Made by a program: the position numbers and the translations under genes. The notes under the pieces are model-generated. The model had not been told where the DNA came from. It worked only from the letters and a program-made list of their open reading frames with translations, and did no database searches. A DNA stretch of 64,000 nucleotides from Diadema setosum (lineage: Eukaryota; Echinodermata; Echinoidea; Diadematoida; Diadematidae), in the NCBI GenBank assembly GCA_033980235.1, contig CM067066.1:39613455-39677454 (forward strand). The letters are read 5' to 3'. Each line of letters starts with the position of its first letter. The first letter of the stretch is position 1. Shown piece after piece: positions 1-11,193 of this stretch.

Positions 1-254
1 TGGCTCAGTTGGTAGCGCATCTGCCTCCAACCCAAGCGACCCGGGTTTGATACCAGAGTCTGGACTGAGCAATGTTGTGTGTAATCATACCGTCCCCTCT
101 AGCAAGAGGCAAAACACTCTGTCCCTTGGATAGGACATAAAATGGAGGTCCCGTGTGTGAGAGAGTCACAACTCATGCATGTAAAAGATCCTACTTCATT
201 CATTCATCGCAAAGAGCAGGGTGTTTAAACCAGTGAAGTGGTCCTGCCTCACAT
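1..254 (+). mobile_element. tRNA-derived SINE (family 1), left edge
   Basis: A tRNA-like head has a Pol III A box (TGGCTCAGTTGG, 1-12) and B box (GGTTTGATACC, 44-54). A unique body follows. The same body recurs at 13958-14180, including GGACATTAAATGGAGGTC, CATTCATCGCAAAGAG-like and GTGAAGTGG segments, which shows it is a dispersed repeat. It lies in the V-ATPase d intron after exon 5 and may start left of the window. Confidence 0.75.
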
Positions 255-442
255 CCAACTGGACTCCATGGAAAATCAGCTTTAGCATAGCAGAATATGG
301 GCTATCCATCCATCTTCTCAGATGGAAAATGAATGAACAAACACAGAGAGACAGGGGACACCCTGCGGAATACACTTGTTGTAAACGAAACAACGTAAAC
401 TAGGTTACAAAAGGAAATGGTGTGGGAGAAAGACTGTCTTAC

Positions 443-619
443 AGCATAGTTGTGGGCGACAGCCCTGACTTGGTCATAGTCATCACACTTTGCAAGGGCA
501 GCCAGACCGTCTGGGTAGAGCATGCCGCAGCGGGGGTACAGCTTGGACCGGTCTTCTCTAGTCAGTTCTGTCCCGAACGAGTTGATGGTGATGATGAAGG
601 CCCTCCTGTCAGCTTCAAA
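443..619 (-). CDS. ATP6V0D1: V-ATPase subunit d exon 5
   Basis: 177 nt (59 codons) with an ACCAG acceptor and a GTAAGA donor. It encodes [19 protein letters not shown], then [20 protein letters not shown]. The remaining exon(s) are outside the window. Confidence 0.95.
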
Positions 620-3600
620 CTGGTAGTAGGTGGCACAAATGTATGAAGTAAAGGATCACATTTCAGTAACAACAGCGACTGAGCATATCTCACTCTTTAT
701 CGAAACTTGCATATGTTGAACAATTCAATGTATGGCTAAAAATAGTTCAGATACAAAAGCAATCTTGATAAACTGACAATTCCATGATCATAGATTTTTT
801 TTTTCTTTATTCAGCTGTTAATTTTCTTTTTCATTTGTTTCAACACGACCACCCAAAACCAGGCAAACAACTCCAAACAACCCATTACATTACATGCCCT
901 GCATGTCTCACCATGGCTGCAGAAGGCACTGGGACATGTCCCATTATCTTTTATGAGTGCAGGTGTTACATTCAGTGGGTGGAAGGAGGTGGACTTCTTG
1001 CATACATCACATGGCCTTCCGGGTTCAATCCCCTCCCCTTCCCTATCTGTGTGGTCTCATACTCGGCCTAGGAGCCATAATCTTGCGGTTCAAAAGCATG
1101 GCAGTACAATGCAGTATGGGGGCTGTATATGTATTCCATTAATTTTTGCATGTAAAGAGGGAGTTATTTTCATGCAGTTTCAGCAAGACATTCACAACAG
1201 AGATTATTGCAGAAAAGCTTCTCAAAAACACACTTGTCAATTTTTGACCTGCACTCCAGTGGTGCAAGAATAATGAATTTTAATCAATGCTGTCCATTCA
1301 TCACCTGAATACTTGTTTGTGACCGACTACCCAGCTTAAAAACCACAGAAAATCTCATATAGGGATTCTCTGTAATGGGCACACGTGTAATTTGGGTAAA
1401 ATGACTCAAATTTCTAAAGTTTGTCTTGGCTGGAAGAGTCTTCTTTTCTCTACCTACTGTCAAAATTTGGTGTCTTAAAACTGAACCGAGATGGAGATAA
1501 TAGCAGTTTTTCTGGATATTTATTCAGACAGGTGCTGCTTTAACTGGGAAAGAGAATATATTTTCTTTGATACTTCTGCACAGCATGCCTGAGTGACCCT
1601 AATCTTTAAATCCTCTTTTCTCTCATTTCTGTGAAACTGCACCATTTCAATCACTTTTTGAATGGGTTATGATAGTCCACTTTCAACAAGTTATAATCAC
1701 TTTAAACATGGAGCTCTTTTTAACTACTCTTTAACTACGTAGAAAAGTAGAATAGCGGGTTTTGAGCTCAGCAGTCATACTTTCTCTCCTTTTGTTTGTG
1801 TGCATCGTCTTGTTTCTTCAATTTTTACCTCTATTCATCATCAAAAATCTACCAGTGTGTTGTCAAGTTTTAAATTGTTTGTTGGTCTGCAGTTTTGTTT
1901 TTGTTTTTGTTTTTGTTTTCTTTTTGGTTCCAAGTAGGTAAAAATAAAGAACAATAAAGAACAATTATTCCACTAATGAATGTTGTTTGCAAACTCAAAC
2001 ATGAATGAAGTTACTTTTAGGAAGTGTTTGCCATCATACCTGATAAAGGCTAATACGTATCAAGGTAATTAAGGCACAATTTTACTCAAAACAGGAAGAC
2101 TCACTCCAAGAATGGTGCACATGGAGTCCGCTGTGGCACCTCCAATGTCCTTGCACATCTTGTAGAAGGCTTCCAGGTAAGCCTTGTAGAGGGTGTTTCG
2201 GATGATCTCAGTGTTCATCTCATCCAGATCCTGTTCTGAGATGCAGTCTTGGAAGAAAGGAGCTGCAGGAATGATAGAGAAGACAAGAAGTCATTAACAT
2301 GGCAAATACATAATGTATTCATATCTTCTCTTTCTAAACTTCATCCTGTTGTTCAATATACACTAATGACACATTTAGTAAGTGTATATTTTCGTACATG
2401 GTGCTCACAGCCATCTCAATGTAGAATGATTACTGCAGCAGATAAAAATTTGCTTCAAAGAATGTTGTATTGCAACCAATGACTACAATGATAAAATTAT
2501 GTGCATGCATAACACCATGGCCTATTTCTTGGAGTGCAATGTGAACTATCAAATGTGTATTAATGATACATCCTATGTAGGTCTACGATTTAATATTCTG
2601 TAGACTATTGGAAGACAAAAATGTTGTATTGTTTAGAACTCTTTTTCAAATAAAGACAGAATAAACTGACCAGAAAGAATATAAATTATTAGTGGAAAAG
2701 TGAGCAAAGAAAATGGGATTCCATCGGGATTCGAACCCGAGACCTCCGGATTGCTAGACCGGTGCTCTACCGACTGAGCTATAGAAAGCCCTAGTGCAGT
2801 GTTCGTCCCAGAAACCCTTAATTCTCAATGCTCGGGTGGTCAGAAGCTATAGCAGTGTGTTTGTGTGTGACACACACGCACACACTTGAACCTGGCATAA
2901 ACCCGAAGGATAATTCAACTTGGGGATAAATGCGAGGGATCACCGAAGTGATGCAGCTTTTTGAGTTTGTAACAAATAAAGACAGAATAAACTGACCAGA
3001 AAGAATATAAATTATTAGTGGAAAAGTGAGCAAAGAAAATGGGATTCCATCGGGATTCGAACCCGAGACCTCCGGATTGCTAGACCGGTGCTCTACCGAC
3101 TGAGCTATAGAAAGCCCTAGTGCAGTGTTCGTCCCAGAAACCCTTAATTCTCAATGCTCGGGTGGTCAGAAGCTATAGCAGTGTGTTTGTGTGTGACACA
3201 CACGCACACACTTGAACCTGGCATAAACCCGAAGGATAATTCAACTTGGGGATAAATGCGAGGGATCACCGAAGTGATGCAGCTTTTTGAGTTTGTAACA
3301 AATAAAGACAGAATAAACTGACCAGAAAGAATATAAATTATTAGTGGAAAAGTGAGCAAAGAAAATGGGATTCCATCGGGATTCGAACCCGAGACCTCCG
3401 GATTGCTAGACCGGTGCTCTACCGACTGAGCTATAGGGCTTTCTATAGCTCAGTCGGTAGAGCACCGGTCTAGCAATCCGGAGGTCTCGGGTTCGAATCC
3501 CGATGGAATCCCATTTTCTTTGCTCACTTTTCCACTAATAATTTATATTCTTTCTGGTCAGTTTATTCTGTCTTTATTTGTTACAAACTCAAAAAGCTGC

Positions 3601-6600
3601 ATCACTTCGGTGATCCCTCGCATTTATCCCCAAGTTGAATTATCCTTCGGGTTTATGCCAGGTTCAAGTGTGTGCGTGTGTGTCACACACAAACACACTG
3701 CTATAGCTTCTGACCACCCGAGCATTGAGAATTAAGGGTTTCTGGGACGAACACTGCACTAGGGCTTTCTATAGCTCAGTCGGTAGAGCACCGGTCTAGC
3801 AATCCGGAGGTCTCGGGTTCGAATCCCGATGGAATCCCATTTTCTTTGCTCACTTTTCCACTAATAATTTATATTCTTTCTGGTCAGTTTATTCTGTCTT
3901 TATTTGTTACAAACTCAAAAAGCTGCATCACTTCGGTGATCCCTCGCATTTATCCCCAAGTTGAATTATCCTTCGGGTTTATGCCAGGTTCAAGTGTGTG
4001 CGTGTGTGTCACACACAAACACACTGCTATAGCTTCTGACCACCCGAGCATTGAGAATTAAGGGTTTCTGGGACGAACACTGCACTAGGGCTTTCTATAG
4101 CTCAGTCGGTAGAGCACCGGTCTAACTCTTTTTCATGTCACAAATAGATGACAAAAGTCAAATACCACATGAGCAGGAAATTCTCAGTTGAGAAGAATGC
4201 CTTGAGACAGGAGTTTTGACACTCCCAAACTGACATACATGTATCCTACTCAGTCCAGAAATAGAGAATAAAAGAAATAGAACAAATATATTTTATAATA
4301 AAACTGAATTGGAAATAGAGTTCTAATTTTGAATATCCTCACTGGCCATTATTTCTTGTGCAAAGCCTGTGGCTGCATTTTTTTTTTTCTCCATCACTAT
4401 TTTACATAAAATGTAGACTGTTTTCTCAACTTACCACTTTACCACTTAACCTACACCAAAGTTGGATTTGAGTTATTTTTTAAATCACAAATATCAGTAG
4501 GTGACCTCCCATCTTTTTCTATTAATTCTGTCAAACACACATTTTTCATATTTTCTTAGAAGTGAAGTTTATGTTATTAAATCAGCAAGCAACATGTAAT
4601 CATTCATCTGGCAGCTACTGAGCGTGAATTTACATGTAGTATACAGCTGTGTTTAAAAACAACATAATAATTTTCTAGAAACCCTGCATCCATGGAGTGC
4701 AAACGCATGTGCAGTGGTCAGACTTTCAAAGTCACACTGACCAAGTGGAGTGTCCACAATGATGGCATTGTAGAGGTCAGCAGGGGTCTGGGCTACATTG
4801 ACCGCCTCCATCTGCTCAAAGCTGCCAAGAGGATGACACTTTGGGATGAGTTCTGAGATGGAGCGGTGGTGAAGTGTCCCTGTGATCAGCAGGATGATGT
4901 TGTCAATCATATAGCTGTACCTGCGATTTGAAAGTAAGAAAACATCATGTGTTTTAGAAGCTGTACTTCTCTTGAACATCAAGATATACATGTACCTGGC
5001 CAACAACACGAGATGAAATGCAGTGTCCTTAAATACACCCCAAGTCCAAAGGTAAATGTACCCTACATGTCACAACATGGGTTTGACTGATGTCATTGTA
5101 TTTTGGACTAATGTGTTTGAATCAAATTGCAATTTTATGTAAGCATTACATGTACACTATAATTAGGCTCACGAACATGATGACCCCCCCACCCCTCCCG
5201 TAAATAATCCATCAACTGAACAAAGTATTTTGTCTGCTTATAGAAGAAAACTCAATAAGGGAATAAGAGTCGAGATACAATGTACATTGGAACATCATTA
5301 CAACATCTGATACATGTTTTCCATTTCCTACAAGTCATCTCACAAACTGACATTTTAATATTTGACGACTGGCACTGACTACATGTAGATTCTGCCAGAA
5401 TCAACAAACTTGAAAAGTGAACATCACATCTCATACCTCATTAACTGCCACTTTTAGTAATAAGCACTATGTACAGGATTTGAAGTGACATGCAACTGTA
5501 CATTGTACACAGGGAAAGAGTTCAACCCAAGTGTTGAACTTTACAAGGATCCACAGCAAAACAGATGGATGACCTAATGTTGTCTGTATTGCTCATTTCT
5601 AAATATAATTCTTTTTATCTAAAGTTGGATTGTGATACTTGCATTTCAGTCAGCTTGAGCTCGAAATACTTTATGTACATCAGTAGATTGATGAACAATA
5701 CAGTCATCTGATATCACACTCCTTTCATTCACCACTTCTTACTTCAATTTTATCATATTTTGTTTTCTAATGTTAGTGACCATGCTCCTGCAATGTACAT
5801 GATTTCCAACAGAAGGAAAGCATCTAGATTGTACATGTAGCTTACGTGACAAAGTCCATGAACTTGGACATGGGTTCCACTGCATGGTTTCTGAGATGCT
5901 GGAATTCCGTCACAAGTTTTTCCTTGAGCTTGTCATCAATGACAGAGACAGTGAGTGGTGATGGCTCGTTCTGCAGGAAGTTGCCATAGTCTGTGCTTTG
6001 TAGGTGAAGCTTCAAATCTGGAGAAAGATTACAACATTAGAAAAGAAGTTATTTTCGTAACATAATGAAAATAATCTCTGCTGTGCTTAGATACCAGCAC
6101 TAACTAACATTTGTTTCGTTTTATAAACTCATAACATTTTTACCAAATGCATAACACCATCAACTATCAATCATAAGGTCCCTTGTTCAAGTTCTTTAGC
6201 AGCAGTTATGCTCAAAGGCAAGACACTCTATCCTCATTGCCTAGTCCTGTGGAAGGGAGTAAAAGCTGTTCGTCAAATGGTAGCTAGCTCATTTTAATGA
6301 GCATTTAAGTGCTTCCTTGGTGATCCAAATTTAAATGTGGTCACAACTTACCAGTTTGGGTAAATCACTTTCTTGCTTTCTTTCATTTAAGATGTTAATA
6401 ATTGAAAAAGTTACTGTAGCAGACAAATCATTATTTTTGATGTGGCAGTAATATTCTTTTAAATTTACAATTTGTAGTTTAGTTCACTGGCTCACTTGAT
6501 GCACTTACATGTATAACACTAATAACAAAGTTTAAAAAGACTGAGCTACGGAATGTAACAAGGATTGAAAAACAAAACAAAACAAAACAAAACAAAACAC

Positions 6601-9417
6601 GGGACAGTGCAGAGATGAAACACATGCAGTGTATAATCATAGTTGTGTTGTTGTAAATTCAAGAGATAGAGAAACTACTGGGTAGGCCAGTTCAAAATGA
6701 ACTAGTAATGGATATACAGAGGGTGTATAGGCATACAGCTGTACAGTATATGTTGTATTTGAGTTCAAGCACATACTGCTGTACAAGTATGTTGTTATTC
6801 ATTGGTATGTATTGAATCAACACACACAAATACAATGTATGCATGTGAACACATGGTAAAAATGCACAAACACATACAATGTACACAAAGACAATAATTT
6901 GCAATATGTTTTACTGTTTGTCACAAGGAGGAGATTCAAGTGTGCTCTGGACACAATGTACACATTCATGTTTATATTCTGAAGAATTTATTTCATTACA
7001 AATTTGAAAATCACAAAAACAGCTCTTACAGATACAAAAGCAAACTTATGAATGATACACCTGAAAAAATACCTTCAAAATTAGTGTGTACGTGTATTTA
7101 CTGGTACACAACATGTTCTATTCCCATCCCCACTTACATTGTATGCCTACAGCAGCACTGTACCTCTCATTCATAACTAAACCTGTGGCTGTTGAACTCA
7201 AAACAAAACTACTGAGTTCCTTGTCAACTTCCTGTATGACTCTCCATGGAGATGAACAGTCTGATGGTATTGTACTTGCTTGCCTCACCTGTTGGCACAC
7301 ACTGCACACAGCAGCATGCATGGAAATTGGAAGTGACTGATATGATAAGCAACATTTCCTGTGAATCTCAACTTATGTCATATCCATTGCCTCACACATG
7401 CAAAACAGCAATGCAGAAATCTGAACATAATTTAGATTACAGGAAGATAAAAGAATCATTATAAACATAAACTTTCATTGATAATGCATGCTTTTAAATG
7501 CCAGGTCAAAGTCAGTGACCTATCATAGAACAGACTCCTAAAAGCAGCCACTGAGCTGTGGTCACATCATTATCATCATGTCCAGTTCTAGATTTCACTC
7601 GTTCTACTTCTAGAAGTCTAGACTCTAGAACTCACTAGAAGAACAGGTCTAAAGGCATGCCATATCATGATATGCCTTGATTTGATTTTTTTAAACAAAA
7701 TTTACTGCACATTTTTCTTCAACATTGTTTGAACAAAACATCCAACATTAATTACTGTATAGTTGCCACTTGCGTGTATATCCTATGCACTCCCGGGTTG
7801 GTGAACTATATCGATAGGCACTGAATTAGATCGCCACCCATAGTGCGCCACATATTATTAGCGCATGTGTTATACACACACTTCAAAGTAGGATGCATTG
7901 TGCATCATCGCCTTTAAAAACCTTTGTAATCTGCCGCCTGGATTCCATTTGAAATCAAAAACATTCTCACATTAAAAATGGTTTTGTCACCTGTTATAGA
8001 ATCTAGTAATAGTGTATACAGTGTATGGTAAAATACATTTGGATTACAATTTTTTACCACTTGCAAGCATATCTGGGAGTAGGATCACTGCTGTAAATCA
8101 ATAAGCATTTAATCTACGATATCATCGTTTTGCTGTTGATCTTGTTTATTATCGGGTTTTCCAGTATTGACCATCAAATCCCCAGTGAAAAATGCAAAAC
8201 CACTGCATGTACAGTATGTATTTAGTTTCATGCGTGAAAATTCATTCTTAAACACGCAATGTAGCAAATAGAGGGTGACCATAGCAATGTATGGTAGCCC
8301 TACTACATATCTACCACCCTTTTTGAAACCGACCGCGTATACATTGGCGCACAGAACGCTTAGTACCCACTTCACTGCGCGCAGAGCACATAAAAATGGA
8401 TTGGCTTTGACAGTTGATGAGGATGGTGTGGGAAAACGCAAAAATTCACTGTTCATTAATGGTTTTAATCAAGGACAAAATTTCGAATGAATATTTTCAC
8501 CAATTCGTAATGTAATGTCTATGGAAGTTTCTAAAAAGCTTCGTACAACACGGTGTTCAATACAACTCGGTTTGCGTGCATTGTCAATGCAAAAACAGCG
8601 GTCGATCTCAATAAGGAGCTTTACCGCGGGGAGCTGAAACGAGGCCACGCAAGTTCGACGGCGATATTTTTGCACTGATACTTCGAATAGAAAAGGGAAC
8701 AAAGGCATTTGATAGTGCTGGATTTTCTCAATCACGTAGGTCAAGTTTTTTACATGAATTTCAGTGTTAAATATTCTTATCAAGCAAATAAACATTAGGC
8801 GGTCGATGAGTAGTAGGTCCAACCATACATCAAAAATTATAACAACGAAAAAATGTACAGTGTCTATGTGTTGGACACGACAGTTCTATACAAAATTAAT
8901 GGTCTTTAGACTAGCAATCCTTCTCAAGCCACCCCCTCCCCCGGTCTAACGTTAGATTCTAACAACATTTCTGCAACTGAACTGGTTTATGGTAGTGGTA
9001 GATTTACATCTACGATCTAGCACTGTCACGATCACTATCATCAGTTTAGAGTCTAGAAAGGGTATTCTCTGTAGCTGCAGTTGTTCTAGGCCAATCCCAT
9101 TACCATGATTACAGATAGATGGACTGTAGACAGTGAATGTGAATGTATTAAAACTAAAAGTCCAGACAGGCATAAATTTAGTGGGACAATGTGTATGGAG
9201 CCAGCCAGTCACGAGACATGACAACACCGTCAATGACGGACACAACGCTGCATTGCCATTGGCATTGCATTGGTGTGTGTATGTGTGTAGACTTACCTTC
9301 TAAAATTTCGCACTGGACGAGGTTTACGTAGTCTGTCTGCTTTAAAATTCCGCCCTTGAAGCCTCTGACCAGTCCTTCTAAATATCCACCGTCTATATTG
9401 AAAGTCGCGTCGTTCAT
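443..9417 (-). CDS. ATP6V0D1: V-type proton ATPase subunit d (V0 sector), exons 1-5, 3' end outside window
   Basis: Subunit d sits on the cytosolic face of the membrane V0 sector and couples the central stalk of V1 to the c-ring, so it is needed for ATP-driven proton pumping into endosomes, lysosomes and other organelles. Coding exons on the minus strand: 9297-9417, 5846-6017, 4742-4920, 2105-2262 and 443-619. They join in frame with GT-AG borders and give 269 codons. The family is ~350 aa, so about 80 C-terminal residues lie left of the window. Recognisable blocks are [13 protein letters not shown] near residue 7, QSTDYGNFL, the [19 protein letters not shown] block and the [19 protein letters not shown] block. 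The start ATG opens a well-conserved N-terminus. The tRNA-palindrome insertion lies between exons 3 and 4. Identification is by remembered similarity to animal subunit d1; no search was run. Vertebrates also have a d2 paralogue, so the symbol denotes the family. Confidence 0.95.
644..2104. other. V-ATPase d intron 4
   Basis: AT-rich with no coding signal. It holds a GTTTTT run near 1892-1920. A GGGTTCAATCCCC string near 1019 resembles a Pol III B box without a convincing head. Confidence 0.6.
2105..2262 (-). CDS. ATP6V0D1: V-ATPase subunit d exon 4
   Basis: 158 nt with a TGCAG acceptor and a GTGAGT donor. It encodes [31 protein letters not shown] and [10 protein letters not shown]. The last codon reads Gly where vertebrate proteins have Glu. 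Confidence 0.94.
2637..2648 (+). repeat. left target-site duplication of the tRNA palindrome
   Basis: AACTCTTTTTCA. The same 12 bases recur at 4124-4135, immediately flanking the inserted tRNA-unit array on the other side. Confidence 0.75.
2715..2791 (-). tRNA. tRNA-Ala(AGC)-like, copy 1
   Basis: On the minus strand, D stem GCTC/GAGC, anticodon arm with loop CTAGCAA (U33 present, anticodon AGC), 5-base variable loop and a perfect T arm TCGGG-TTCGAAT-CCCGA can all be seen. A TTTT Pol III terminator follows directly. The acceptor stem is imperfect in either register (C·T mismatch, or two unpaired end bases), and pair 31:39 is U·U. It may be a divergent tRNA or a tRNA-derived pseudogene. Confidence 0.6.
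3041..3117 (-). tRNA. tRNA-Ala(AGC)-like, copy 2
   Basis: Identical to copy 1, exactly 326 bases away in the same orientation. Confidence 0.6.
3367..3436 (-). tRNA. tRNA-Ala(AGC)-like, copy 3, lacking its 5' acceptor end
   Basis: Identical to copy 1 but ends at CTATAG, where the palindrome turns. The first bases of the acceptor strand are missing and its 5' end abuts the head of copy 4. Confidence 0.55.
3436..3512 (+). tRNA. tRNA-Ala(AGC)-like, copy 4
   Basis: Same sequence on the plus strand, head-to-head with copy 3 across the palindrome centre. Confidence 0.6.
3762..3838 (+). tRNA. tRNA-Ala(AGC)-like, copy 5
   Basis: Identical to copy 4, 326 bases downstream. Confidence 0.6.
4088..4124 (+). 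pseudogene. truncated tRNA-like copy 6
   Basis: The 5' half of the same tRNA-like sequence, broken in the anticodon arm after GGTCTA at the insertion border. Confidence 0.7.
4124..4135 (+). repeat. right target-site duplication of the tRNA palindrome
   Basis: AACTCTTTTTCA, identical to 2637-2648. The inserted array ends at 4123, in the middle of a tRNA anticodon stem-loop. Confidence 0.75.
4136..4741. other. V-ATPase d intron 3, part next to exon 3
   Basis: AT-rich intronic sequence between the tRNA palindrome and exon 3. Nothing else recognised. Confidence 0.6.
4742..4920 (-). CDS. ATP6V0D1: V-ATPase subunit d exon 3
   Basis: 179 nt with a CGCAG acceptor and a GTCAGT donor. It encodes [20 protein letters not shown], then [20 protein letters not shown] and the IIVDTPL end. 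Confidence 0.95.
5846..6017 (-). CDS. ATP6V0D1: V-ATPase subunit d exon 2
   Basis: 172 nt, preceded by a CTCCAG acceptor and followed by a GTAAGC donor. It encodes [17 protein letters not shown] and a following [12 protein letters not shown] block, as in animal subunit d. Confidence 0.95.
6018..9296. other. V-ATPase d intron 1
   Basis: A ~3.3-kb first intron. It contains an AAAAC run (6574-6600), a SINE relic (6170-6310) and short self-complementary CTAGA-rich DNA near 7590-7650. No exon seen. Confidence 0.6.
6170..6310 (+). mobile_element. SINE-like fragment
   Basis: The segment with GCTCAAAGGCAAGACACTC, CTCATTGCCTAGTCC and a following GTAAAAGCTGTTCGTC resembles the bodies of the other SINEs in the window. 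No head is visible, so it is a truncated relic. Confidence 0.35.
9297..9417 (-). CDS. ATP6V0D1: V-ATPase subunit d exon 1 (start codon)
   Basis: ATG is at 9415-9417. The exon encodes 40 residues plus one base of a split Asp codon and ends at a GTAAGT donor. An aspartate-rich N-terminus leads into [14 protein letters not shown], a signature of subunit d. Confidence 0.95.
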
Positions 9418-11161
9418 TTTGTAAACTTAAGCTACAACAGCTGCTACCACAGTTTGGTAAAGAAAAAATCCCTAGGCCCTACAACATCAACCTCTTCTTG
9501 TCCTCTGAAACTCCGATTGCGGATGACGAGTTGATGCACACTGTATACGCACAGTACAGCTAGCTCTGCGATGCGTTGAAAACGAACGAGCTGATTGCGT
9601 ACGCAGTTTGCCCACAGACTGGCGAGTACTAGTATGTGTGTAGGGAACGCACACGCACATAGTACACGTACAATTTTATTTCACCTGTTCCAAATTCGTT
9701 GATCGGCATCCACAAAACCACAAGTCTCATGTATACATAAACGCACATACAGCTGTACCGTCTCGATAAAGCTGTGAACTCCTTTACTAATTTTTCATTT
9801 TCTCCCATGTTTCTTGGTTACATTTTCGTTTTATGAGACTGAGTAGAGGAAGATATTACACTTACCCTGTGGCAAACGATTCGTAAAATGCTAAAAAAAT
9901 CTATAGGGTCTAACATTAGTACACTTGTCATACTTACAATATTATTGTTTACCTGTATGTACATGTGTACGTATATTGCTTGTTTAATAGGCCTATATTT
10001 TCTGTGATACTCTGCTGTAACGTGATACGTAATGTACTCTGTTCTACAGCGCCATGATTATCTTTTAGGTAGAATGAGCGCTTTTGTCAGAGTCTCTCTG
10101 TACCTACTAGCTAGTAAATCAATTCCTTTAGGCAAATGCTTTTGTAAAGTACGATTTACACAGATATATTTGCAAAACCGCATCATACTAACCAAAACAA
10201 ATTCCATTCACGATATTGAATTATTGCACCATATTCTCCATTCAACTTGCAGTGGATGGTGAAAGAAATTGGAGATAATTATGTCCACATATTGCAGAAT
10301 ACATGTACTAGTTTGTTGTTGTTTTTTTTTATAAATATTTGACATAAAAAAGTACATCTTAAGAGCGTTAAAAGATCAAATAGGTAATGAGTAAAAAGTA
10401 ACAAAGAATACTGATTGGCTATGATGGAGTAATTAACAGTGGGAGGATACAAAGGTATAATAATTTAATAATGTATTTGTTTTGAATATGCCAGGAAGGT
10501 AAATTATTAATGTGGAAATAGTTGAACGCCATATCATACATTATGGAAATAATGGCATAATGATACTGATACTATAAAAGTATACCAGGAGGTTATATGT
10601 GAATCTAGGTTACCTAGATTCAAGTCAGTCCTTCTTTTCCTTCATTTTTATCTTTCGATAAGGCTTTTACTGGAGAATCAGTGATGTAGGCCTAAGTATG
10701 CATGTGCAACAGCTTTGTGATTTTCTTGGAATCAAAACGGATTTGCCCGTAATAAAACAATAGTATTTTTTTTTATTCTAGCCATTAATCAGCAGGAAAA
10801 TCGCACTTGAAGTTCCATGGCAGCAGTTAGTTTCATTTCATTTCCAACAACACAAAATATTTACATATAGTGACACGAAATCAGTACAATGCGGTAAAAA
10901 ATACTGTGAATTGACAATGAATATTGCATGTGGCTTTCTGATCATACAGAATTAAAATTAATATCATAGCTAATGGGGGAGGGGGGGGGGGGGGGGGACT
11001 GCCGCTGAACACAAAGTTCGTTCGTATAACACAATCTCTTCCGGCGTGGGTAATTACTGAACTATTATTATGGCAAATAGCCTAAAAGGGGGCATGTAAA
11101 CACAAACAAACAAACAAACAAACACACATAAGACAGCTCTGTTGTAAAACAACAACAAAAC

Positions 11162-11193
<32 letters not shown>

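Larger units (their letters stand above)
2649..4123. repeat. giant inverted repeat of 326-bp tRNA-bearing units
   Basis: The symmetry centre is a 6-base spacer (GGCTTT, 3437-3442). The left arm 2755-3436 is the reverse complement of the right arm 3443-4124, about 682 bp each; no mismatch was found by eye. The left side continues 106 bp further, to 2649. Each arm is itself a tandem of a 326-bp unit: a 77-base tRNA-like sequence, then TTTT, then a ~245-base spacer with an internal GTGTGTG/CACACAC hairpin. The insert lies in a V-ATPase d intron. Either it is a recent insertion or amplification, or part of it is an assembly artefact; the flanking 12-bp duplication favours a real insertion. Confidence 0.85.

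Noticed and set aside
2818..4061. Four identical 71-codon open frames ([13 protein letters not shown] start)
   Set aside because: They are the spacer of the 326-bp tRNA unit read in four places. They end at the tRNA, contain a CA/TG repeat and have no start context or homology.
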